In this document: piece after piece, positions 54,071 through 64,000 of the stretch
Numbering within the stretch: position 1 is the first letter of the stretch
Layout of the letters: every line of letters begins with the position of its first letter
From: Beroe forskalii
Lineage: Eukaryota; Ctenophora; Nuda; Beroida; Beroidae
Direction of reading: 5' to 3'
Length of the DNA stretch: 64,000 nucleotides
NCBI GenBank assembly: GCA_011033025.1
Contig: WFMF01000313.1
Coordinates: 62,001-126,000 of the forward strand
Notes under the pieces: generated by a model
What the model was told of the DNA's origin: nothing
The model's input: the letters and a program-made list of their open reading frames with translations, nothing else
Databases searched by the model: none
Position numbers and translations under genes: made by a program

Positions 54071-54269
54071 GTACATTTTGCGTGTGTTGCGATTATAAGC
54101 TTACCAGAAGTGCGCATACAGTATGTAACCAGCTTCAGTAATTATAAACCTTTATAGAGGTCTTAGGTTAATCGATTTCATGCGATATGGATGTCTGAGA
54201 TAAGGTCATTTATATGTATAGATATGAGGCGATGTTTGGATTTTCTTAACAAAACGATGAAAATGACAA

Positions 54270-54750
54270 AACTAGAAAATACAAACAGCTGATCACTGAT
54301 TAATGAAATAAAAATTAAAAATGGTAATAAAAAGCAGTCTAAAATTTGAAAACAATCGAAAAATAATTCGACATACTGAAAGTGAAAATTATAGATAATA
54401 TCAAAAACCAAAACTGCTCCAAAAAATAATTTAGTCAAAAGCGACGATTTCAAAATTCAATCTTCTATGATAATGAAAATGATAATGAAAAGCAGTCGCA
54501 ATTTTAGCCGAAAATAATTCGATATGCTGTAAATGGAAATTTTGGACAAGATCAAAAACACAACTGTTCCAAAAATGATAAATAATCAACTTAATCATGT
54601 GCAAAAAAAAATAAAGCAAGTGCAAAATAATAATAAAAAGCAGTCGAAATTTAAACCACAACCGAAAAATAATGCAATAAACTGTAAATGGAAATAATGA
54701 ACCGGATCAAAAAACACAACCATTCCAAAACTGATGAGCTGACAACTGAT
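54270..54750 (+). repeat. Three tandem copies of a roughly 150-bp repeat
   Basis: AAAAGCAGTC starts copies at about 54331, 54488 and 54636. Each is followed by CGAAAAATAATTCGA-type text, GTAAATGGAAAT and AAAAACACAACTGTTCCAAA. The hydrophobic minus-strand open frames here are products of this repeat. Confidence 0.75.
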
Positions 54751-55249
54751 TTAAGTTTGACGAGTGCACTCTTCCCGTTCCTTAAATAGTGATCTGGTTG
54801 GAGGGACGCTGAAGTTAATCTGTGTGCCACTTCCATTTGCGTACCTAACTACCTGACCAATCCTGCTCCGTATATAAAATATATAAAATATATGAAATAT
54901 ATTATATTTCGCTTTCTGTCTGGAGAGCGCTATATAAATACATCTATATATACTGCGAGAGGTTCTGACTATTTAACCATTCTCATCTCTCTCTGAGCGC
55001 TGCTGTAGCATATATAATCAAAATATATATAGTGAAACCAATCACAGTCACAGTCACATCTAGGTTGTAAAACGTAAATTATATAGACTGTGTGTGACGT
55101 GTGAGAGAAACTGGTTAAATTGTAATAGTTTTGGAGGAAGAAGCTTATAGCTTGGTATATTTTATAGTGTTTTCGTCGTGGAGATCTATAATATAAAAGT
55201 TAAAACAATTTTTTTATGTCACGGTGATATTGGTAACTAAGTGAGCTGT

Positions 55250-55329
55250 TACTATGGTTACGCAGTTGTAACCATGGTTACGCAGTTGTAAATATGGTTA
55301 CGCAGCTGTAAACATGGTTACTATCGTGC
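55250..55329 (+). repeat. 20-bp tandem repeat of X-box-like units, four copies
   Basis: Units TTACTATGGTTACGCAGTTG, TAACCATGGTTACGCAGTTG, TAAATATGGTTACGCAGCTG and TAAACATGGTTACTATCGTG. Each carries GTTAC/GTAAC half-sites like those of RFX X-boxes. Confidence 0.7.
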
Positions 55330-56089
55330 AGGGCATCGCTTGGTAACCGTTCTTATCCTAAACTCAAATCAAACCTCACCCACGATCATGTAAATGCTTC
55401 TACGTCAAGGTGGTACCAGTTGGTTCAGGACTTTTAATTGGTATGAGTTACTGAATGATGAAGTGGTACTGCATTTTATCCGTGTGAATATAACCTGTCG
55501 AGCTCATGTCTTCCACTGTGATTATTAGGTGGAATCTGCAGAATAGAGCTCGTCGCTTTAGCGTGTCAAAAGCTCCTTGACCATGGTCTTGGTGGTTCAT
55601 AAAGCAACGCATATGAGCTTATAAGTGCATAATTGAGCATATTTCACGACTAAATAATGTAAGTTTATATATGGCTACTTAATATACAGATTACAGAATT
55701 CAGTGTCGTCAATGCCACTGCTTTTCTCACGGAGATTGCTAAGTGTAAACGTAATACCTGGTAGTTCTTACTAAAACATGTAAATTCGAGGTACCACTTC
55801 CTACGTAGAATGAATCTGCAGCATAATCTACCCCACGTAAATCTGAACGTATGAAGTGGGAAGTGGTGCATCGTGAGGGAAACGGAAGTAAAAACGCGAG
55901 TGCATTGAATTTGAATATCGTCAGAAGCGGAACTAAACGTACTAGGACACGAGGTTAAGGGGTTAAGGAAGTAAGGAATATGAAGTGGGATAGCGGGTAA
56001 TGGTGGTAAGAGTGAGAAGCGGAAGTCTGAGGCGTGAGTGTTTTGATCTGGATCTAACTAGAACTAAAACGTGTGGTGGTGGTAGTTGT

Positions 56090-56293
56090 AGTATAGATTT
56101 TGTGGAAATAATAGTCATTTTGCAGCTGCAGAAGCATATTTATAGAGATTGTGAATTAGAATATAATACGGGACCAGAAGCACTGAAAAACTACATCATT
56201 GATCTTGGAGTCAATTTTGTTAAATCTTTTGACAAAATTGCCAAATGGGCAGGGCCGGAAAATCACGCACCAAGGCCACTTATAAAGGGATAA
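56090..56293 (+). CDS. Possible coding exon, unknown
   Basis: After an acceptor-like TTTTGCAG the frame reads KHIYRDCELEYNTGP and LGVNFVKSFDKIAKW to a TAA. Composition looks protein-like, but no family is recognised. A run of 22 A follows at 56461, which could mark a retrocopied 3' end. Low certainty. Confidence 0.2.
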   Translation, partial: SIDFVEIIVILQLQKHIYRDCELEYNTGPEALKNYIIDLGVNFVKSFDKIAKWAGPENHAPRPLIKG

Positions 56294-56460
56294 TTGCCAA
56301 ATACAACTATCAAATTTTGATATTGGGAGTATTGCAGACAGCTTCTTCCACCTATAGTATTTTTTCAAAGATTTTCAACCATTGATTTTGTCAATCTTTT
56401 TTCGGTTTTTCACGCAACAAAACCTGTGGTATTTTGACCAACTTTTGAAACATTGAAATT

Positions 56461-56482
56461 AAAAAAAAAAAAAAAAAAAAAA
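56461..56482 (+). repeat. Poly(A) run of 22
   Basis: Uninterrupted A tract about 170 bases beyond the possible exon at 56090. No flanking target duplication was found. Confidence 0.9.
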
Positions 56483-57004
56483 TATAACATATTAAGCTGC
56501 ATTTTATCTCAAAAAACCATTTAAGGAATGAATCAGTATGCGAAAAATAAGGAAATGATATAGACCATCATGACAAACCAATTTATGGTTTCTTGAAGAT
56601 AAATCCTGAACTTATAAAAATCTTTCGAGACGATTAGGCAAAATATCATAAACTCTAAGTATTTAAATTTTGAGAACCACCATTTAAATTTTCTTAAATG
56701 CGTCGTCTCCTCATTGTCAGGTTTCTAATAGAGCAGGAAGAGTTTAGCAGTCAAAATATTATATATTTTAGAAACATATAATCTTCATATGATCTTTATT
56801 ATATAAATGCATGAATAATATTATGCACCGAAAATGGTTCGAGCATTAAATGTTCCCAACATTGGAGAAATGTCTATTTAACTTATATTAATCATAATAT
56901 GTGGCCTCTCGTTATGAGCATAAAACCAACCAAATATTCGAGAAAAAATGAAAATCAGAAAAATATGTCCCATGTCTTAAATCAATACAAATGATTTTTT
57001 CAGG

Positions 57005-57247
57005 GCTTCACAAATAGAAAACAAACTTGAGGCCTATAAGAAGTTCATCCTTGATAAATTTAGTTATAATTTGCCTACAAAAGTTAAAAATGAAAATTTA
57101 GAAATGCAAAAATGCGAAAAAAGTTGCCATTCAAACTTTCAAATAAATAATGAAGAAAATCAAGAATATTATGAAGAACTGTTACGTGATCAAGCCGTTG
57201 ACAAAGTCAAAAGGAGTAATATATTAGAGATCACGGGTCGTAAATAA
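57005..57247 (+). CDS. Possible terminal exon, unknown
   Basis: Acceptor TTTTTTCAG is followed by an open frame of 80 codons ending at TAA, with text such as QIENKLEAYKKFILDKF and EEYYEELLRDQ-like acidic/basic helix (actual: NQEYYEELLRDQAVDKV). It is charged and helical. No upstream exon could be joined with confidence and no family is recognised. Confidence 0.25.
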   Translation, partial: ASQIENKLEAYKKFILDKFSYNLPTKVKNENLEMQKCEKSCHSNFQINNEENQEYYEELLRDQAVDKVKRSNILEITGRK

Positions 57248-57750
57248 CATGTCATATACAAAAATAAAGACATTAGTATCAAGTTACTCCATATGTAAAA
57301 ATGAGACGTGGCAGTACCGCTTATGCATAAAACAACATATTCCAATAATAACTCATTATTAATATGTTATTATTTATTCTCGGTAAAAACATCACCTCAA
57401 GTTATTTCCTTGCGTTTAGTTACATTTAATTTTACTGAGAACATTATCATCAAGTATTCAGAATTTAATTTGTATTCACATGCATAGTGATTGTAAAATC
57501 TAAACAAAAAATCAATAAACAGAACCAAAAACTGAAAACACTACGACTTTACAAAACGCGTCAAAAAAGAAAATCCTGGCTCAAAAGTAGTAAACTTACA
57601 AAAGCATGTGATGAACTGATGAGTTATGACTTTCCTGTTTACCTATACTATTACGATACGTATATTAACACTGTTAAAACATTAATATACAGGAAAACTA
57701 GCTCGACTCAACCGGAAAAAGCACGAAATAATATGAATCAGAACTTATAG

Positions 57751-59380
57751 TATACACGGAGTTCGCCTGATAAAAAGACAAATTTGAGATTTGGTTAATC
57801 CGAAAGTGGTTAAACTTTTGCCTGATTTTGGCCTCCGACCAACATAACCCGAGGATCAAATTAAGTGAGAAAATTACAGAATAGTGCATGCCGCTCGAGC
57901 TAAATCTTTACTTTGAATCGAGATGTGTATAATTATGCCCGGTGTGAATCCATGCTCTCGATCTCCATAATAATAACTGCACCACGACTCACTTTGGTAA
58001 GAATTAGCTGATATATTTGATGACGTCATTTGCCGTGCTTAAACAGCTTGCTTATTGACTCTGTAGTGCACATTTCCCCCTGATATTAACCTTGACAAGT
58101 ATTATGTGGGGGTGGCTTTGAGGCTTAGTGGGTGGTTTATTAATGCAACAATACTTTACGTGGGATAATTGAGAAATGAGAAAGTGGGGGTGGTTTTGAT
58201 TTCACACATTTTATGGGAGCAGCAGTCGAGGTATGATTATGCAAATATTGGCTATCCACAAGCTGAAATATTCCCATGAGCTAGAATATTTCCCATACTC
58301 CATAGTTGTCCACATATTTAAACGGAATATATCCCAACCCTCACCCAATATCCTCACACAAAACCTCTCATTATGAACCGATCCACATCCTCACATACTA
58401 TTATTTTAGGAACCATATACCTACATATTCTGATTTCTGCCTAGCACTGCGTGGACACTGGACAATATGGACAATGGGCATGTGAGCATGTGCCATGCAA
58501 TGGACTATGTAAGGTAATGATTTGGAAAGGCTGCAGCTCTACTTCTGATTTTCTATTATAACCTGGATGAATCGGCTATTATATTGAGAGCGTACAGGGC
58601 TTGGGAGCAAGTCTTTTACTTCCTTTGAAACTTTGTGGACATCATTTATTATTACATCCTCCTATTATGAAAACTGAAAAAGAGTTCCTCATATTAAATT
58701 ATTAAAGCGACTTCATTAAGTACTTTAGTTTAACTGTATAAAAGCCTTAATGAATTATGATTCGAGAATCACGAAGTGGCTAGCCGATTTAAACCTAATC
58801 TCATACTAAACTTAAGACTAGACTCAATTGCATGCCAGCGAAAGAAAAATCAAGAAAGCATCGGCCACAGTTGTTCTTGCATGAATTGGAACGTATTTCT
58901 TTGTAACCAAAGAACCAAACACATGCATGCTTGATAATTTGATTATGAATATAATATTTAAATTTCGTGCGAAATGCAATTATACTTGGTTAATCAGATT
59001 TGTAACTTAAACATCAGATGACTACGACAATTCTGCAAACATTAATTTCGATATAAACGTTCCAGTAGAAAATAACCTGACACTTATATTCTAATATTTG
59101 CAAAATAATCGCTTAAATAATTGCAAAACTAAAGGTATATATCTTGCCAATGGGGTGCCCCTGGCAACACAACAAATACCAACACAAACCACGCAGAATA
59201 AAACCAAGCAGAATAAAACCAATCAGATACTGACGAACTTGATTGTAATGCCAATAAAAGCGGTTGTGTCTGTATCTATATAGACACACCACATGCTGTG
59301 TGGTATGATATCATCAATATATAGATCTGTTTAACTATCCTCCCATGATTAACGTCAAGAATGCAAGCTTCACACGCAGA
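57751..59380. other. No gene recognised
   Basis: AT-rich. A partial CRE-type core GATGACGTCATTTGCCGTGC lies at 58019. Nothing else stands out. Confidence 0.35.
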
Positions 59381-59384
59381 ATAA

Positions 59385-59442
59385 GTGGCTGAGAGTGACG
59401 TCATTATCAGGGTTTAGAGTGGTGAGTTGATGATGCTGAACT
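59385..59442 (+). repeat. CRE-type dispersed element
   Basis: GGCTGAGAGTGACGTCATTA, then TCAGGGTTTAGAGTGGTGAG and TTGATGATGCTGAACTTTCT. One of the closest copies to consensus. Confidence 0.7.
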
Positions 59443-59817
59443 TTCTATTTTAGCGCGCGCAGCAGTTAAATTTAAACTGAAATCATGTTGCTTGCGATAA
59501 AGATACAAAAACAAATGCTCGTGCGTTGTCAAAAGTGATAACGTGTCAATATTTGATACCATGACGACACCATGACTATAAACCGAACAACCATTATTTG
59601 GTCTACCCTTGACAACCTCGATACAAACATGTTACGATATTTGAAATATTATTTTATTATTATTTTTCATAGTATGTCATATGATAATGGTTTACAAGAT
59701 ACTATTACAATCATTTAGTTGATCGTTTTACATTAGAAACCGTTTGTAAAAGGTGGAAGCCGGGGTTACCATGGGAAAATATACAATCACAAAAGTAGCC
59801 GCTCCTACCTTATCAAA

Positions 59818-59870
59818 TTACCATTTTAAACCATGATAATGACCATCATGTTAACCGCCTATCATTTCAA
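59818..59870 (-). repeat. CRE-type dispersed element
   Basis: TACCATTTTAAACCATGATA, then ATGACCATCATGTTAACCGC and CTATCATTTC. An X-box-like GTTGCCATGGCAAG lies 20 bases to the right (59889). Confidence 0.65.
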
Positions 59871-60869
59871 TGCGCTACACATATACCAGTTGCCATGGCA
59901 AGTAATACAAAGCATTCCATAACCAGTGCTATAATGTGCGAGGATTTAATGAATGTTGTAATTTGTACCAGATCAGTAGTTGTAGGGTCATTAAATAAAG
60001 TGGGGCAAGATGACCTGCTAGATGACATACATTGTACAAAATGTACATTATACATGGTGATGCAATGCCCCTTGGGTATGACATAACCTTATGACTCGAT
60101 GCACCTTACGGTATAATATTTACCTAAAGAATCAATTCACCTTATGAGCTTATGCTCTTATGACATAATGCACCCTGTGATGAATCAGCAGTTATGACAT
60201 AATATTGCGACGACTCATGACGTAGATTAAATACTCTATTCATTATTTAAGGTTCATATAATTGCATAATCTTAGATTCAGGGTGAAATGAGAGAAGGAT
60301 GCGTGTTCCTTCACTCCAAGTTCAGTGGTACAGAAAAGTCTTAATTACTTAACCAAGTGTATCTAGGTCCTTCAGCAGTTCATGAATTATGTTTGAATTC
60401 TAAGATTAAATTCTTTAATATGGAATTAATTTGTTAATTTACCTTTTATGACTAATCACTAATGAAATGCGTCAAAGTTTGCCAAAAAAACTATCCCATG
60501 AAATAGTTTTCAAGGAATTTGAGGCACTTCTCACAATATGGGACGACTATCGGCTAGTCGAGCTAACGATAAACAATTGGAATTCAAATTCACTCAGCCG
60601 TTGATTTAAAAATAAAAACGGCATATTCTATTTCACAAAAACCGGAATTCCCCAGCTGCCAAGTGCCTTCTATTTTTAATCAGTTTATTAAAATATCTGT
60701 GACACGTACTGATTTCGGATAGATAACAAGTGCCCATGACTGGAATATTTGATTGAGTGCCAAAAAGATGAAAGTTTCAAAAAAGATGAAAGTACTGAGT
60801 AGAGGATCTGCTTTTAGAAGAAGCCGTAATCCTTAGTTCACTCAAGCAGGAAATCACCGCTGTCAATCG

Positions 60870-60932
60870 AATTGTCATGAGGTTCTTAAAGGTCAAAATA
60901 TATTCTGATCTTTAAGAACCTCAGAAAACAAT
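60870..60932. repeat. Long hairpin
   Basis: Perfect 13-bp arms GAGGTTCTTAAAG (60879-60891) and CTTTAAGAACCTC (60910-60922). Outer CGAATTGT and ACAATTCG also pair, extending the stem with a bulge. Confidence 0.75.
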
Positions 60933-61871
60933 TCGCCTTGAAATTAAAACACTTCCACAGCATTCAAATTAAAAGTGAAGCAACTGTTTAATGTATCGTT
61001 TAAGAAATCTAAAACCGAGGAGATTTTTCACTGGCATCCTTTATATCCCTTTCATGTTAATTTTATAATCCACTCGTTGCAGGGAGGAAGTAGGTTGTTA
61101 GGAAGTAAGTTAAGTATCTAATTTATCAAATGCTCCAGCTTTAAATGTTTTGAACTAATCTCTTTATAGCAGAAGGTACGCTGACTGTAATCAATAAAGA
61201 CTTAATTGTTTATGAAGAACTGCACTAAATGACGGAAGTTACAGAAAATATTAAATCTATTGGGACTTGGTGAAAGTTCCATTATCTAAAGTTTAAAAGT
61301 TAAGATATAATATGGTTTAAAATATAATATGGTCATAATCCATTCTGATCGCTATCGAAAAAGACAAAATGACAATTCATCTTTGCAGACTCAGTTGGAT
61401 GGATGAGAAAATTTCAATTGATTTTTTATAAATTTTCTTAGATACCAATGTTTTTTAAGTTAGTAAGTTGCTAAGTAGCTTATAGCGACAAACAAAATAA
61501 CAAAAAGTAAAAACAATCGATAATATCAATAAAATTGTAGTTTGCATTCATCAATCACAGTTCATACTCTTCGCTTTAAATTAAATTCAAAAGAAGAGCT
61601 ATTTAAAAGAGCTGATGTTATGCAGCGCACAATAAGATGCACAGATGGATGCTAATATTATTGATGTGCTAGATGTTGTTTTGTATTGTTTTGTTGTTAT
61701 GTTGTTAATTATCATTCTCAGAAGTTGGCAATGAAATGGACCTTCTAACAAACTGTAGTGAGGCTGTGTTAACCTGTGCAAAGTATAATGAGAGCTACCA
61801 ATCAATCATTGTCCCATGAGCTGAGCTAGTGTTGTCAATAATACACAGTGTATATTGCATTTATACATTAT

Positions 61872-62053
61872 ACGCTTAGAGCATGGCTGGGAATGCGCTA
61901 ATAAAAATATTGCACGAGGCGTAGCCGAGTGCAATAATTTGTATTGTCGCACGAGGAGCAGGCCGAGTGCGACAATACCAAATTATTGCACGAGGCGAAG
62001 CCGAGTGCAATAATTTTATTAGCGTCATGACCATTTGCCATGCTCTTAGTGTA
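61872..62053. mobile_element. MITE-like element with GCACGAGGCG-AGCCGAGTGC palindromes
   Basis: The outer inverted ends TTAGAGCATGGC (61876) and GCCATGCTCTTA (62037), then GCGCTAATAAAA and TTTTATTAGCG, enclose three copies of CGAGGCGNAGCCGAGTGC, each itself palindromic. No coding capacity. A fragment of the same motif is at 52502. Confidence 0.7.
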
Positions 62054-62947
62054 TTAGCCAATGTGAGGAGTGCAATATTACTAATTATTGCACGCCTACA
62101 AGTACCCTCAAAATTGGCTAATATACATTCTATTTAATTTCATTCATATTTTATTATACATTTCAGTGTTATGTTGCTATGGTGCTGAATAAATTGCTAT
62201 GAAAGTACAAGTGGAATTAGCTGGATGAAGCTCCAATTTGACAAGATGTTTCTTCAAAGGGGCTCCAGCAAAATATTGTGAAAATGAAACAAGGAAATAA
62301 GAAACTGCTAAAGAACAAATCGTAAACTGATCTTTATAAACGGAATTACCCAATGACATAATAAAAACTGGTAGATGAGTATCCCAGAAGCACACGAAAC
62401 TTAGAAACTTTTATTATGTATCTTCTTCATAAGTTTGTAATGGGTTATTAGGGAAGTCAAAAGCAAACGCGAAATCGCAGACCACATCAAATAGCGATCC
62501 CAACGTGATGAACATAGATCAATCTGATTGACACAATTTATGGTGTGACTATCAACAACAACAATAGGTGTTGAAAATAATTATGAGCAAAACGGAAATT
62601 CGAAACCAAAATTCTGAGTGAAATCGTCCAAAAACGCAATGATTTGACAACACGACTATCAACACGGATGTAAAGAATTAAAGAGTCTTAAGAAACAAGC
62701 CAAGATCCTATGACATATAACGCACGTCATCACTTAATGAAATTGCTCTCAAATTCCATAGCTACTGCATTCTATATAACGCCTACATATGTGATAAAAC
62801 TCATGGAACATTCTGACCAAGCAAATCACAAGTTCTCATTTGATTTCTTACATCATATGACGTAGGGTATGGGACATACGGCTATAACATACTGATCACG
62901 GGATACTACAGAATATTAAAAAGAAGAAGGAGCTAGCAAACACAGTA
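62054..62947. other. No gene recognised
   Basis: AT-rich unique DNA. TATTAGCCAAT and its partner ATTGGCTAATATA (62052 and 62113) flank a short stretch starting with GCACTCCTCACATT-like sequence and TTATTGCAC, perhaps a second decayed copy of the element to the left. Confidence 0.3.
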
Positions 62948-63015
62948 GGTGGCTGCAAACAATGTCATTTTCAGGGGTTAAAACAGTGAATTGATGACGT
63001 GCAACGTTAATTGAT
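62948..63015 (+). repeat. CRE-type dispersed element
   Basis: GGTGGCTGCAAACAATGTCA, then TTTTCAGGGGTTAAAACAGT and GAATTGATGACGTGCAACGT. A further end fragment TTCTTAACCGCCTGC is at 63243. Confidence 0.6.
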
Positions 63016-64000
63016 AGTTAGCGACATATATACATATGCAACACAGATTATATATACGACCACCACGTACTATGAGACGCTTTATAAAGGAGCACACGCG
63101 TAGTATATTGATAAAGGAGCATAGCATTAGCACTCGTGAGTATATTCGGAGGTCTGTTATATTTATACACGAGTCCTGTGGGAAAATATGCGATGTGGCA
63201 TGTCATCAGCTGATAGAGCCATTCCAAGGCTGATACGTCATTCTTAACCGCCTGCTACAGAGGCAACGGATATTAGAGCTATTTTTAGCGCACCGCTATG
63301 TGTGATGCTAATGTGTTTAGACTTACTTCGGGTCAAATTACAACTGTGCTAATTTATTATTACTGCATAAAAATAGAAATATTTGTCATGGAATCATGTG
63401 TGAAGAATACAGCTATATTCAAAGCAAAATCTGTCAACAAAAAGCAAGATAATCGAAAGCATTTTCACATGAACTGCAAATGTGACTCAGGAAGAATCTT
63501 GAATGAAAACTCGCATAGTTCATTTTGAACTCCGAACTGGTGTGCCATTTATACGTTGTAACTTCAATAATTGGAAAATGTTCATATTACCAAAATAGGA
63601 ATTCTCAAGTAGCGACGACCTTTGTCGAGAAGAGAACAAAGAACATATACAGACTTAGAGCAAAGAAATCTAAAATCTGAGATAGCTGCAGCCAAATGAC
63701 CGTATTTGGAATCAGACTACGAATTTGGAGTTTTCAGAATTCAATTACAGAATACGTCAATATGCTAATATATATATGCCAATACTCAATAGGTACTGAG
63801 TAGCAAGACAGAGAGTGGGATTTGAGATTCTCTGAATTATATGATTTGGGGAGCAATATCTGTTGCTTCCACTTCAGCACTTCCATGAGAGCAAAATAAA
63901 GCGATGTCAATAAGAAATGACTTCCAAAATGATAATTACAAATGATAAAGGGAAGTGATGATCCCACACAAAAGTTGTGACTTTTGTGCCAAATTATGGC
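63016..64000. other. No gene recognised
   Basis: AT-rich DNA with short open frames only. GGCAACGGATATTAGAGC at 63263 resembles the CGGATATTAGC motif of the CCAAT module near 53655. Confidence 0.35.

Noticed and set aside
54178-54836. Hydrophobic minus-strand frames resembling membrane proteins
   Set aside because: They derive from a tandem AT-rich repeat; the phenylalanine/leucine richness follows from AAA/AAT on the other strand.
1-64000. tRNA, rRNA and snRNA genes
   Set aside because: I scanned for box A/box B pairs and conserved rRNA words and found none convincing. A tRNAscan or Infernal run would settle it.

Overview
This window looks like nuclear DNA of an animal. It is AT-rich, repeat-laden and gene-poor, with spliced genes whose closest recognisable relatives are conserved metazoan proteins: a mitochondrial thiamine-pyrophosphate carrier, NRBF2, WRAP73, a C6orf136/DUF2358 protein and a PIM-type kinase. 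A non-bilaterian such as a sponge would fit, but that placement is inference and weak. All gene names rest on family motifs and alignments recalled by eye, not on a search.

Layout. 1-3.8 kb: two minus-strand genes head to tail, SLC25A19 (running off the left edge) and a complete three-exon NRBF2. 4.1-8.7 kb: a 40-bp minisatellite split by a 1.49-kb TTAA-flanked DNA transposon. 9-10.5 kb: a GC-rich dispersed repeat and a TA-flanked inverted-repeat element. 10.7-14.25 kb: plus-strand WRAP73 (single coding exon, one frameshift) and the 5' half of a C6orf136-like gene. 14.3-18.7 kb: small repeats and hairpins. 18.7-50.2 kb: one minus-strand PIM-like kinase gene of six phase-0 exons; its P-loop exon sits 25 kb upstream of the next exon. 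50.2-64 kb: the kinase promoter region, then mostly non-coding DNA with small repeats and no gene I can name.

Most of kinase intron 1 is a tandem duplication of a 7.6-7.7 kb unit (25.9-33.6 and 33.6-48.0 kb). The second copy later received a 938-bp Helitron, whose empty site is preserved in the first copy, and a 5.8-kb inverted-repeat insertion packed with satellites and a second nested fold-back element. Subtracting these makes the two copies nearly equal in length.

The strongest unexplained signal is a short dispersed element with a CRE-like TGACGTCA core. I count more than a dozen copies in both orientations from about 16 kb to 63 kb and none before 15 kb. The same region is rich in CACGTG E-boxes (in places regularly spaced), RFX-type X-box palindromes, CCAAT boxes and branch-point-like pyrimidine arrays at the kinase 3' splice sites. 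Three otherwise sound genes each carry a one-base lesion (WRAP73, kinase exon 3, SLC25A19 exon 2 donor), which suggests either indel errors in the assembly or real recent damage.
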